Assembly: GCA_963588905.1 (NCBI GenBank)
Contig: CAVAJF010000002.1
Span: forward strand, 1-64,000
From: Butyricicoccus_A sp963588905
GTDB lineage: Bacteria > Bacillota > Clostridia > Oscillospirales > Butyricicoccaceae
DNA: 64,000 nt
Reading direction: 5' to 3'
The notes beneath the pieces were generated by a model. That model did no database searches, had not been told where the DNA came from, and saw nothing but the letters and a program-made list of their open reading frames with translations. The translations under genes and the position numbers were made by a program. Shown piece after piece: positions 25,815 to 33,886 of the stretch. The first letter of the stretch is position 1, and every line of letters begins with the position of its first letter.

Positions 25815-26222
25815 TTACTTCTTCTTCGGGATATAGTCGTCCGGATTCAGGCCCTTGCGGGTGTAGTAGTCGGTCAGAGCTGCCTGAATGGCCTCTTCAG
25901 CCAGAACAGAGCAGTGCATCTTTACCGGCGGCAGACCGTCCAGAGCCTCTGCCACTGCCTTGTTTGTCAACTTGAGTGCCTCTTCAATGGTCTTACCCTT
26001 GACCATCTCGGTTGCCATCGAGCTGGTTGCAACAGCTGCGCCGCAGCCGAAGGTCTTGAACTTGATGTCCTCGATGACGCCCTCATCGTTGATCTTCATA
26101 TACATCTTCATGATGTCGCCGCACTTGGCATTGCCTACTTCGCCGACAGCATTGGCATCCTCAATCACGCCGACATTGCGCGGATTGGCAAAATGATCCA
26201 TTACCTTTTCGCTGTAATCCAT
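25815..26222 (-). CDS. iscU: Iron-sulfur cluster scaffold protein IscU/NifU-like
   Basis: The 135-residue scaffold on which IscS-derived sulfur and iron assemble into a [2Fe-2S] cluster. The three ligand Cys are present: Cys34 in AKCGD (with Asp36), Cys60 in FGCGAA, and Cys104 in KMHCSVLAEEAI. No SufU-type insertion is visible. The C-terminus ends in a charged tail DDYIPKKK. It lies 46 bases downstream of iscS in a two-gene operon, with AAAGGAG before the start. No iscA, hscAB or fdx follows, which is common in Gram-positive anaerobes using a minimal ISC pair. Confidence 0.95.
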   Translation of the reverse strand: MDYSEKVMDHFANPRNVGVIEDANAVGEVGNAKCGDIMKMYMKINDEGVIEDIKFKTFGCGAAVATSSMATEMVKGKTIEEALKLTNKAVAEALDGLPPVKMHCSVLAEEAIQAALTDYYTRKGLNPDDYIPKKK

Positions 26223-26268
26223 AGTGATAAACTCCTTTTATTGCAATACAATTCCTAAAATATGATTC

Positions 26269-27477
26269 TTACTTGTTGTCAAACATCTTCAGCATCGGCT
26301 GACCGCTAATCATCTCGTCCCATACCGGAGACATGTCGCGCAGGGTCTTGACAACATAGGTGATCTTCTCAATCAAGTAATCTACGTCTTCCTCGGTGTT
26401 CTGCTCACTCAGCGTGACGCGCAGAGAACCGTGTGCGATCTCGTGCGGCAGACCGATTGCCATCAGAACATGAGACGGATCGAGAGAGCCGGTCGAGCAA
26501 GCGGAACCGGTCGAGCAAGCAATGCCTGCCAGATCCAGACGCAGTACCAGAGACTCGCCCTCGATGCACTCAATGACAAAGCTTGCGGTGCCCGGCAGAC
26601 GATTAACCGGATCGCCGGTCAGATGGGTGTACGGAATCTTGAGCACGCCTTCGATCAGACGGTCGCGCAGACCCTTGACATAGGCCATGTTCTTTTCCAG
26701 ATTTTCATCTGCATAGCGAACCGCTTCGCCCAGACCAACAATACCGGCAACATTTTCGGTACCGCTGCGCAGGCCGCGCTCCTGTCCGCCGCCGTGAATC
26801 AGCGGCTCCAGCTTGATGCCCTTGCGGCAGTACAGCGCGCCGGTTCCCTTCGGTGCGTGCAGCTTATGGCCGGACAGAGACAGCATATCAATGCCCATTG
26901 CCTTGACGTCGATGCGCATATGGCCGACAGCCTGTACGGCATCGGTGTGGAACAGAACGCCGTGCTTGTGGCAAATATCAGAAATTGCCTTGAGATCCTG
27001 AATGGTACCGATCTCGTTGTTGGCTGCCATGATGGATACCAACGCGGTGTCCTCTGTGATGGCATTTTCCAGCTCATCCAGCTTGATATGACCCTGCTCA
27101 TCTACGCCGACGAAGGTCACATCATAGCCGATCTTCTGCATGAACTCGCAGGTGTACAGAACAGCATGGTGCTCGATGGTGCTGGTGATAATATGACGCT
27201 TATTCTTCGGCAGCTTGCCAGAGAAGAACAGACCCTTAATTGCCAGGTTATCCGCCTCAGAACCGCCGGAAGTAAAGTAAATCTCGTTCGGGTCACAGTT
27301 GAAGAACTTTGCCAGATGGCCGCGTGCTTCATCCATCGCCTTTTTCTCATCACGACCCAGCTTGTACAGGCTGGACGGGTTGCCATAGCCCGTGGTCAGG
27401 TACGGCAGCATCGCGTTATATACGTTCTTGGAAATTGGTGTGGTAGCCGCGTTATCCGAATAAACAACACGTTCCAT
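26269..27477 (-). CDS. iscS: Cysteine desulfurase IscS/NifS
   Basis: This 402-residue pyridoxal-phosphate enzyme removes sulfur from cysteine and passes it as persulfide to IscU and tRNA-thiolation enzymes. The N-terminus has YSDNAATTP; Lys205 in SLSGHKLHAPKG binds PLP. The mobile active-site loop is CSTGSACSTGS with catalytic Cys327; a second Cys (321) sits six residues earlier. The pattern IEHHAVL carries the PLP-stacking His. AGGAGG precedes the ATG with 9-base spacing. It is the first gene of iscS-iscU; the promoter is at 27544-27572 with a dyad between the -10 and the start. Confidence 0.96.
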   Translation of the reverse strand: MERVVYSDNAATTPISKNVYNAMLPYLTTGYGNPSSLYKLGRDEKKAMDEARGHLAKFFNCDPNEIYFTSGGSEADNLAIKGLFFSGKLPKNKRHIITSTIEHHAVLYTCEFMQKIGYDVTFVGVDEQGHIKLDELENAITEDTALVSIMAANNEIGTIQDLKAISDICHKHGVLFHTDAVQAVGHMRIDVKAMGIDMLSLSGHKLHAPKGTGALYCRKGIKLEPLIHGGGQERGLRSGTENVAGIVGLGEAVRYADENLEKNMAYVKGLRDRLIEGVLKIPYTHLTGDPVNRLPGTASFVIECIEGESLVLRLDLAGIACSTGSACSTGSLDPSHVLMAIGLPHEIAHGSLRVTLSEQNTEEDVDYLIEKITYVVKTLRDMSPVWDEMISGQPMLKMFDNK

Positions 27478-27517
27478 ATTTCATATCCTCCTAAAGATAT
27501 AGGTTTTTTATTCTCAC

Positions 27518-27572
27518 GCAGGCAATACCTGTCTGCGATAACTAATATACACGAAATTGGTGTTTATTTCAA
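27518..27572 (-). promoter_or_regulatory. iscS promoter with adjacent dyad
   Basis: Minus strand TTGAAA (27567-27572), 17 bases, TATATT (27544-27549). The inverted repeat CGCAG-N11-CTGCG at 27518-27538 falls just after the expected transcription start and could be a repressor site. Confidence 0.65.
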
Positions 27573-27696
27573 TACCCCAGTAAAATAATCGGAAATTTTC
27601 CCATAATTTTTTCTCTGCTTTGCAGATGAACAGTTTTATTTTACTATTTCCGGATTTAGAATACAATATCAATTGCAAAGAAAAATTCGTATCCAT

Positions 27697-27726
27697 TTGA
27701 CAGAAGTTCTCGTAACATGATACACT
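27697..27726 (+). promoter_or_regulatory. Promoter of the hotdog thioesterase gene
   Basis: TTGACA (27697-27702), 18 bases, TACACT (27721-27726), 30 bases upstream of the ATG. Confidence 0.65.
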
Positions 27727-27755
27727 GAAAAAAAAGAAAAAAGGACTGAGGTTTC

Positions 27756-28274
27756 ATGGATCATTCTCAGTATCATGAGCAGCGGCTTCGCGTCGCCATC
27801 AATCGCAGAACAAACGCAGAACAAGGCTCTGTCAACAACCGCATTCCGCCGGAATTTATCTCGTGCAGCGAAGACGGCATGAAATGCACGGTGCGATACC
27901 GTCTCAAGCCGGAAATGCGCAATCCGATGGGCTGGCTGCACGGCGGCATGACCAGTGCAATGATGGATATGAGCATGGGTCTGCTCGTCTATTACAACGC
28001 AGATTTTCATCTGTGCCCGACCTCTACGATGACGGTCAATTATATTCGCCCCGGCCGCATCGGCGGCAACCTTGTTGTCGAATCGGAAGTCACGTTCCGC
28101 GGGCACAAAATCTTCCACGCCAGTGCACGCGGCTGGATGGAAGACACACCGGACAAGCTCGTATGCACGGCAACCGCAACCTATGCCGTTACGCCGAAGG
28201 CAGACGCCGCACACGAGGAGAACAAACGCCTGCGCGAGCAGGCGGCGAAGGCCGGGATTTCTCCTACACGGTGA
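27756..28274 (+). CDS. PaaI-type hotdog-fold thioesterase
   Basis: The 172-residue protein has a single hotdog domain of the PaaI/YdiI type, about residues 30-150. The family segment NPMGWLHGGMTSAMMDMSMG (about 56-75) covers the HGG turn and the catalytic Asp/Glu region of acyl-CoA thioesterases, and TMTVNYIRPGRIGG is the second conserved strand. Such enzymes hydrolyse acyl-CoA thioesters; the physiological substrate is not known. The C-terminal 25 residues are charged and helical. It is the only rightward gene in a long leftward block, with its own promoter. Confidence 0.88.
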   Translation: MDHSQYHEQRLRVAINRRTNAEQGSVNNRIPPEFISCSEDGMKCTVRYRLKPEMRNPMGWLHGGMTSAMMDMSMGLLVYYNADFHLCPTSTMTVNYIRPGRIGGNLVVESEVTFRGHKIFHASARGWMEDTPDKLVCTATATYAVTPKADAAHEENKRLREQAAKAGISPTR

Positions 28275-28350
28275 AAAAATTTTTTCGTCTTAGCGGTTTT
28301 TTCTCATTTTATTCACACAATGTACACATAACTACAGTATACTAAGCATG

Positions 28351-28366
28351 TAGTCAAGAGTGACTA
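28351..28366. promoter_or_regulatory. Perfect dyad beside a -10-like sequence
   Basis: TAGTCA-AGAG-TGACTA, directly overlapping TATATAA. A second -10-like TATACT lies at 28338-28343. The arrangement could be an operator-promoter for the downstream C-rich transcript; the -35 is weak. Confidence 0.35.
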
Positions 28367-28374
28367 TATAAAAG

Positions 28375-28456
28375 ATTTTTCTTTTATCTCTCTTTTTTAC
28401 CCCCCTTTAAGTTTTGTACAGGAAAAGCCGGATGCCCCCAACATCCGGCTTTTCTA
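28375..28456 (+). ncRNA. Candidate C-rich small RNA
   Basis: A short potential transcript carries an unpaired ACCCCCCTTTAAG-like segment (28399-28411). It ends in a terminator, AAAAGCCGGATG, loop CCCCCAA, CATCCGGCTTTT, whose loop is also C-rich. Exposed C-rich motifs that pair with Shine-Dalgarno sequences are the mark of RsaE/RoxS-like and csRNA-type regulators in Firmicutes. It could instead be just the 3' end of the thioesterase transcript. Confidence 0.4.
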
Positions 28457-28512
28457 TTTTTTGCTTTTGTTTTAATACTTAAAGTATATTTATTATATGG
28501 TTATACAAATAA

Positions 28513-28544
28513 AAATCACCAGTGTAACAACTGGTGATTTTTTG
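28513..28544. terminator. Bidirectional terminator
   Basis: AAATCACCAG, loop, CTGGTGATTTTTT: the same stem core as the terminators at 285-320 and 57927-57970. Confidence 0.8.
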
Positions 28545-28548
28545 CTGT

Positions 28549-28812
28549 TATGCACAAGCCAAACTTGTCTCTCCCTCTGGGAGAGATGTCGCGCAGCGAC
28601 AGAGAGGGCTTTAGGCTCCCTCGCTCTTACGCACAAGCCAAACTTGTCTCTCCCTTTGGGAGAGATGTCGCGCAGCGACAGAGAGGGCTAATACCAGCCT
28701 AGCATGTTTTTTTGAAGGTTTACTCTCATACGAACTTGCGAGATTCGCCCTCTCAGTCATTTGCTTCGCAAATGCCAGCTCTCCCAGAGGGAGAGCCAAG
28801 AAGCCGGTGCGA
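28549..28812. repeat. Intergenic mirror-hairpin repeat, locus C (L, L and R units)
   Basis: Two nearly identical L units in tandem (28568-28608 and 28646-28686), each TCTCTCCC/GGGAGAGA plus TGTCGC/GCGACA plus AGAGAGGG. A reverse R unit follows at 28748-28796. The spacer carries the shared ATACGAACTTGC-like segment. The locus ends inside the stop region of rsmI. Confidence 0.9.
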
Positions 28813-28814
28813 AT

Positions 28815-29657
28815 TTATTCCCCCTGCCGTGCCAGCATGGTCTGATACAGCTGGTTTTTACGTGCACCGGTCTGTTTTGCCGCCTGCTTGACGGCATCGC
28901 GCAGGGTCAGACCGGCAGCTGTCAATTCTTCGGTCAGTGCAATGGCCTGTTCCATCTGATCTGCCGCCCGCTGTTCCGGGTGATCGGATGCGCCCTCAAT
29001 GACGAGGACAAACTCGCCGCGCGGTTCGGTCTCCTGATAATATGCCGCCGCCTCCGGCAGAGTCATGCGCAGGCATTCCTCATGCAGCTTGGTAATCTCC
29101 CGCGAAATGCTCACGCGGCGGTCTCCCAGCTGCTGTGCCAGCTCCTGCATCGTCGCACGCAGCCGGTGCGGCGCCTCATAGACAATACAAGTCCGTGTTT
29201 CCTGCTTGAGCACAGCAAGCCGCTCTTTTCTCTGCTTGCTGTTTGTCGGCAAAAAGCCCTCAAAGCACCATTTTCCGGACGGCAGACCGCTCTGTGCCAA
29301 GGCACTGACAGCGGCACAGGCACCCGGCACCGGAATCACAGAAATGCCTGCCTCATGGCACAAATTGGCCAAATCTTCTCCCGGATCACTGATCGCCGGC
29401 ATACCGGCATCTGTGACCAGTGCGCAGGTCTCTCCTGCCAACAGGCGCGCAACCAGCTCCGGTCCGCGCTGTTTTTTGTTGTGCTCATGATAGCTGACCA
29501 GCGGCTTGCTGATTTCCAAATAATGCAGCAGCTTGCCGCTGACGCGGGTATCTTCCGCCGCGACAAAATCTACCTCACCGAGAATCCGAACCGCACGATA
29601 CGTGAGATCCTCCAGGTTTCCAATCGGTGTCGCCACCAAATAAAGCGTTCCTGCCAT
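28815..29657 (-). CDS. rsmI: 16S rRNA (cytidine1402-2'-O)-methyltransferase
   Basis: RsmI methylates the ribose 2'-OH of C1402 in the 16S rRNA decoding centre. The 280-residue protein shows the family start LYLVATPIGNLEDLTYRA, the AEDTRVSGKLL motif, LVTDAGMPAISDPG and a PGACAAVSAL SAM-binding turn. YEAPHRL is near the middle, and the tetrapyrrole-methylase-like fold spans about residues 1-225. The C-terminal 50 residues form the small RsmI-specific domain. Its start codon shares one base with the stop of the upstream gene (TAATG), so the two are translationally coupled; the yabB-yabC order is the same in Bacillus. Confidence 0.96.
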   Translation of the reverse strand: MAGTLYLVATPIGNLEDLTYRAVRILGEVDFVAAEDTRVSGKLLHYLEISKPLVSYHEHNKKQRGPELVARLLAGETCALVTDAGMPAISDPGEDLANLCHEAGISVIPVPGACAAVSALAQSGLPSGKWCFEGFLPTNSKQRKERLAVLKQETRTCIVYEAPHRLRATMQELAQQLGDRRVSISREITKLHEECLRMTLPEAAAYYQETEPRGEFVLVIEGASDHPEQRAADQMEQAIALTEELTAAGLTLRDAVKQAAKQTGARKNQLYQTMLARQGE

Positions 29658-30379
29658 TAAAATTCCTCCCTGTGATAGATCGTTCGGTATTCCTTCGTGT
29701 GTTCACCGTTTTCCCCGCAGACGAGCAGCGGCGGCAAAACCTGTACGCCCGGTGCACTGCCGCGCCGTGCTTCAATCAGCACCGCCGACGGCACGGCTGT
29801 TGCCTGCTGATGCACAAACCGCATGCGTTTGGGCTCCAATTGCCGTGCTTTCATCTGTGCAATCAATTCACAAACCCGCTCCGGCCGATAGACAAACGCA
29901 ACGCGGCCGCCAAATTTGACGAGATAGGCTGCCGCCTGTACGGCATCTGCCGCCGTACCGCTGCTGTCCTGCCGCGCCGTGCTTTTATTGATATTTTTGG
30001 CAGAAAACCCACTGTTTTGCGCAAAATATGGTGGATTACATACCACATAATCAAAACTGCCGGTAGGAAACATGGTTTTGCACTGCTTCATATCGCCGCA
30101 CCGCACCTGCATTCGCTGTTCCAGCTGATTGTGCTGAATATTTTCCTGTGCCAAGGCGGCAACTTCCGACTGAATTTCCAAGCCTGTGACCGTGATATGG
30201 GGATGTCGTGCGCACAGCAGCACACTGAGTGCGCCGTTGCCGCAACCCAAATCCATGATCTTGCCCCGCGCAGGCGGACAGGCAAAATCGGACAGAAGCA
30301 TCGTGTCCTGTCCCAATTTAAAAAAGCGGTCATCTTGTATCAGCGAAAACCCGCCCCATAATTTGTCTATCCGGCGCAT
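29657..30379 (-). CDS. tRNA1(Val) A37 N6-methyltransferase family protein (YabB/TrmN6-like)
   Basis: A 240-residue class I SAM-dependent methyltransferase. IMDLGCGNGALSVLL (about residues 41-55) is the SAM loop and VVCNPPYF (about 110-117) is the NPPY motif of enzymes methylating exocyclic amines of bases. Together with an N-terminal RIDKLWGGFSLIQDDRFFKLGQD segment it matches the YabB/YfiC/TrmN6 group. The likely target is a tRNA adenine, but that is by homology. It is the first gene of a coupled pair with rsmI. Confidence 0.9.
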   Translation of the reverse strand: MRRIDKLWGGFSLIQDDRFFKLGQDTMLLSDFACPPARGKIMDLGCGNGALSVLLCARHPHITVTGLEIQSEVAALAQENIQHNQLEQRMQVRCGDMKQCKTMFPTGSFDYVVCNPPYFAQNSGFSAKNINKSTARQDSSGTAADAVQAAAYLVKFGGRVAFVYRPERVCELIAQMKARQLEPKRMRFVHQQATAVPSAVLIEARRGSAPGVQVLPPLLVCGENGEHTKEYRTIYHREEF

Positions 30380-30422
30380 AGGCAGCTCCTTTTAGATTGC
30401 AATTTGTATAATGTGGAAATAA

Positions 30423-30656
30423 TTATCCCATATGTATCATATTTAACGCTTCATGCTCCCAACCACGGTCGGATTCCGGGTCCGGCTCATCTTCCAGCAG
30501 ATTAAACGCCGCCATGCCGTATGCATCCCGCATGGCAAGCAGTTCTTCGTAATACGCGCGGCCGTCCGGCTCGTCGATATAGGGAATCTGCTCTCGCGGC
30601 ACATCTGCATTGACCGCCGCAATGATTTCATTTTTCTCGGAAACAAACAATGCCAT
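30423..30656 (-). CDS. Hypothetical 77-residue protein
   Basis: I do not recognise a family. The acidic protein has no signal peptide or membrane segment. It starts MALFVSEKNEIIAAVNADVP, has a central EPDGRAYYEELLAMRDAYGMAAFNLLE helix and ends in a Glu/Asp-rich tail. The ATG at 30656 follows AAGGAG with ideal spacing. A longer open frame that begins 34 codons upstream at 30758 is an artefact: its start lies inside a repeat unit. Codon use resembles the neighbours. It lies just upstream of trmN6-rsmI (43 bases) and may be co-transcribed. Confidence 0.7.
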   Translation of the reverse strand: MALFVSEKNEIIAAVNADVPREQIPYIDEPDGRAYYEELLAMRDAYGMAAFNLLEDEPDPESDRGWEHEALNMIHMG

Positions 30657-30677
30657 GTTGAAACTCCTTGTTTGAGA

Positions 30678-30770
30678 TTTGCCTGATACGAACTGAATCC
30701 ATTCCGCCCTCTCAGTCATTTGCTTCGCAAATGCCAGCTCTCCCAAAGGGAGAGCCAAGAAGCCAGTGCT
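30678..30770. repeat. Intergenic mirror-hairpin repeat, locus D (single R unit)
   Basis: A lone reverse R unit (30707-30755: GCTCTCCC/GGGAGAGC, CATTTGC/GCAAATG, third GAGAGGG). It has the usual CCTGATACGAACTG spacer on one side and AAGAAGCC on the other. The partner L unit is absent. Confidence 0.88.
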
Positions 30771-30853
30771 AGACTCTGATTATCTATGCGCTGAGGTTCA
30801 TCTGCTGTGCGTTTAAAATAAATAACTATTCGTATAATTTCATTTAAATTATA

Positions 30854-31309
30854 TCACAAGTTATCTTTTATCTTCTTCCACTCTGCCACAGCCAGCTCAT
30901 CACAGCGGTTATTATTCTCGTTTTGCGCGTGTCCCTTGACCCAATGAAAGGTCACGTCGTGTATATCCAACAGATTCAGCAGTCGTTCCCACAAATCCGG
31001 ATTTTTCGCCGGTTCCTTGGGGGTGCGCATCCAATTTTTCGACCGCCATTTGACTGCCCAGCCCTTTTGGATGGCATCAATGACATATTTGCTGTCGGAA
31101 TACAAATCGACCGTACACGGCGTTTTGAGTGCTTCCAATGCCGTGATGACACCGAGAAGCTCCATGCGATTATTGGTCGTATTGGGAAATCCCTTGCTGA
31201 TTTCTTTGCGATGTTCTCCGTATTGCAGGATAATACCGAAGCCGCCCGGCCCCGGATTGCCGGAGCAGGCGCCATCGGTATAAATCGTTACGTGTTTATT
31301 GTTCGCCAT
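30854..31309 (-). CDS. rnhA: Ribonuclease HI
   Basis: RNase HI degrades the RNA strand of RNA-DNA hybrids. The 151-residue enzyme has the four acidic metal ligands: Asp12 in YTDGACSGNPGPGGFG, the Glu in NNRMELLGVI, the Asp in LYSDSKYV and the Asp in NNRCDELA. The conserved HWVKGHA His loop is present, as is a KW basic handle (GWAVKWRSKNW). Length is normal for bacterial RNase HI. Its start lies 14 bases inside the end of gyrA with GAGGAAACC as SD, so it is read from the gyr transcript by coupling. Confidence 0.96.
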   Translation of the reverse strand: MANNKHVTIYTDGACSGNPGPGGFGIILQYGEHRKEISKGFPNTTNNRMELLGVITALEALKTPCTVDLYSDSKYVIDAIQKGWAVKWRSKNWMRTPKEPAKNPDLWERLLNLLDIHDVTFHWVKGHAQNENNNRCDELAVAEWKKIKDNL

Positions 31310-33881
31310 GGGTTTCCTCAGCGGTCTCCTCCGGCGTTTCCTGTGTTTCGGTCTCTTCTTCCTCCGGCTCCTTGTCTACGCGGGTAATCGCATTGACATG
31401 GACATTTTCACCGGTGCGCATGACAATGACGCCCTTGGAATTTCTGCCGCACAGACGAATATCTCCGACATCGGTACGAATCATGACGCCGTCATCTGTG
31501 ATAATCAGCACATCATTGTCATCATCGACAACGGCACAGCCCGCGATATTGCCGGTGGCTTCGCTCAAGGCATGAGCCAAAATGCCCTTGCCGCCGCGGT
31601 GATGGATGGAATAATCCTCTACCGGTGTGCGCTTGCCAAAGCCATTTTCGGTAATGGTCAGCACTTCTCCCTCCGGACGCGCACGCACGCCGCCAATCAC
31701 GCGGTCATCCTCTTCCAGCTCAATGCCCTTGACACCGACAGCCGAGCGGCCCATCGCGCGCACTTCGCTCTCATGGAAGCGAATGCCTCGGCCCTTTGCC
31801 GTAATGAGCAGCATATCCTGCGTGTCATCGGTCAGACGGACATCAATCAGTCGATCTCCCTCATTGAGCGACAGTGCACGCAGACCGGTCTTGCGAATAT
31901 GTGTCATGTCTGCCAGACAAACGCGCTTGACAATGCCGCGCTCTGTCGTAAAGAACAGGTAATGATTTTCATCGTACTGTTCTTCCGGCACACTGAACAT
32001 GGCAGAAACCGTCTCGCCCTGTTCCAGCGTCAAGAGATTCACGAGATTGGTTCCCTTTGCCGTGCGGCTGGTCTCCGGAATCTGATAGCCCTTGAGCAGA
32101 TATACCTTGCCAAAGCTGCTGAAGAACAGAATATTATCATGTGAGGACGCAGCGAACAGCACCTCTGCATAATCTTCCTCGCGCGTTGCCATGGCATTGA
32201 CACCGCGGCCGCCGCGGCGCTGGGCGCGATACGACGACGTCGGCAGACGCTTGATATAGCCTCTGTGCGTCAGCGTATACGTGCAGTCCTCCTGCGGAAT
32301 CAAATCCTCAATATCAATATCATCATCGACAATTTCAATGCCGGTGCGGCGCTCATCGCCAAATTTATCTCGAATGGCAATCAGTTCTGTGCGAACAACT
32401 TCCAGCTGCTTTTCGCGGCTGTTCAGCACTTCCAGCAGCTCATGAATGCGGCCTTCGATCTCATCGTATTCATCCGCCAGCTTCTGACGCTCCAGACCGG
32501 ACAGACGACCCAGACGCATACTAACGATAGCCTGTGCCTGTTCCTCGTCCAGATGGAACGGATATTCTTCCTTGCCGTCCACGATGCCGAGCAGCGCGAT
32601 CTGATTGACGATGAAGGTCTCTTCAATCAGCTTTTGCTTGGCCTCTGTCTCGTTGGCGGATGCGCGAATGATGGCAATGATGCGGTCAATATTCTCGGTT
32701 GCAACCTTCAAGCCCTCTAAAATATGTGCACGCTTTTCTGCACGATTCAGCTCATAGCGGCTGCGGCGTTCAATGATTTCTCTCTGGAACTCAATGTACT
32801 GGTCAATCAGTTCCCGCAGATTGAGCGTGCGCGGCTGATTGTTGACCAGTGCCAGATTGTTAATCGAAAAGGTGTCCTGCAGCTGCGTATAGTGGAACAG
32901 CTGATTGAGCACAACCTGCGGATTGGCATCGCGCTTGAGCTCAATGACTACACGGATGCCCTCGCGGTCGGATTCATCGCGCAGATCGGAAATGCCCTCT
33001 ACACGCTTATCCTTGACCAGATCGGCAATGCTCTCGACCAGACGCGCCTTATTGACGCCATACGGAATCTCGGTTGCGACAATGCGGGTGCGGTTGTTCG
33101 GCATCTCCTCAAAATGCGTGCGCGCACGAACCTTGAGCTTGCCGCGGCCAGTCGCATAGGCAGCACGAATGCCGCTGCGGCCCATAATCACGCCGCCGGT
33201 CGGGAAATCCGGTCCCTTGATATACTGGCAGATTTCCTCCAGTCCGGCTTCCGGATTGTCAATGACATGGCAAATGCCGTTAATCACTTCGGTCAGGTTG
33301 TGCGGCGGCATATTGGTCGCCATGCCGACAGCAATACCCGTCGAGCCATTGACGAGCATACTCGGGAAACGCGACGGCAAAACGACCGGTTCCTTGCGGT
33401 TGTCATCGAAGTTCGGCATGAAATCGACGGTATCCTTGTCAATATCCGTCATCATATGCGCCGCCAGCTTGCTCATGCGCGCTTCCGTGTAACGGTAAGC
33501 TGCCGGAGGGTCGCCGTCGATGGAACCGAAGTTGCCGTGACCGTCAATCATCGGGTAGCGCAGCGAGAACCACTGTGCCATACGAACCATCGCGTCATAT
33601 ACCGAGGCATCACCGTGCGGATGATAGCGGCCGAGCACATTACCAACGGTCGTTGCCGCCTTGCGGTATGCGCGGTCTGCGGTCAGGTGATCCTCATACA
33701 TGGCGTACAGAATACGACGATGTACCGGCTTGAGACCGTCGCGTGCATCCGGCAGCGCGCGGCCCACGATAACCGACATCGCGTAGTCGATGTACGATTT
33801 TTTCATCTCTCGTTCCAGATCGACCGGAATGATCTTCTGGTTTTCAAAATGGATTTTATTCTTTTCAGTATCCTTTGCCAA
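31296..33881 (-). CDS. gyrA: DNA gyrase subunit A
   Basis: GyrA cuts and rejoins DNA within the A2B2 gyrase that introduces negative supercoils. The 861-residue protein has the winged-helix region, the catalytic Tyr131 in AAYRYTEARMSKLA, the tower and coiled-coil domains (to about 500) and the six-bladed C-terminal DNA-wrapping domain. A GyrA-box-like QRRGGRGV is present near 560, and the tail is Glu-rich. In the quinolone-resistance region the sequence is HPHGDASVYD, so Ala92 occupies the site of E. coli Ser83. It lies five bases after a 64-codon gene in the gyrB-orf-gyrA-rnhA string. Confidence 0.97.
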   Translation of the reverse strand: MAKDTEKNKIHFENQKIIPVDLEREMKKSYIDYAMSVIVGRALPDARDGLKPVHRRILYAMYEDHLTADRAYRKAATTVGNVLGRYHPHGDASVYDAMVRMAQWFSLRYPMIDGHGNFGSIDGDPPAAYRYTEARMSKLAAHMMTDIDKDTVDFMPNFDDNRKEPVVLPSRFPSMLVNGSTGIAVGMATNMPPHNLTEVINGICHVIDNPEAGLEEICQYIKGPDFPTGGVIMGRSGIRAAYATGRGKLKVRARTHFEEMPNNRTRIVATEIPYGVNKARLVESIADLVKDKRVEGISDLRDESDREGIRVVIELKRDANPQVVLNQLFHYTQLQDTFSINNLALVNNQPRTLNLRELIDQYIEFQREIIERRSRYELNRAEKRAHILEGLKVATENIDRIIAIIRASANETEAKQKLIEETFIVNQIALLGIVDGKEEYPFHLDEEQAQAIVSMRLGRLSGLERQKLADEYDEIEGRIHELLEVLNSREKQLEVVRTELIAIRDKFGDERRTGIEIVDDDIDIEDLIPQEDCTYTLTHRGYIKRLPTSSYRAQRRGGRGVNAMATREEDYAEVLFAASSHDNILFFSSFGKVYLLKGYQIPETSRTAKGTNLVNLLTLEQGETVSAMFSVPEEQYDENHYLFFTTERGIVKRVCLADMTHIRKTGLRALSLNEGDRLIDVRLTDDTQDMLLITAKGRGIRFHESEVRAMGRSAVGVKGIELEEDDRVIGGVRARPEGEVLTITENGFGKRTPVEDYSIHHRGGKGILAHALSEATGNIAGCAVVDDDNDVLIITDDGVMIRTDVGDIRLCGRNSKGVIVMRTGENVHVNAITRVDKEPEEEETETQETPEETAEETHGEQ

Positions 33882-33886
33882 CTTGC

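Larger units (their letters stand above)
28275..28814. other. 540-base gap between the thioesterase gene and rsmI
   Basis: No protein gene is visible. It holds a possible promoter and dyad (28338-28366), a C-rich candidate small RNA ending in a strong terminator (about 28375-28456), a second terminator (28513-28544) and repeat locus C (28549-28812). Confidence 0.7.

Noticed and set aside
28568..28686. CRISPR-like repeat array
   Set aside because: Only two tandem copies of the L unit, each internally palindromic, without unique spacers of equal length and without cas genes.
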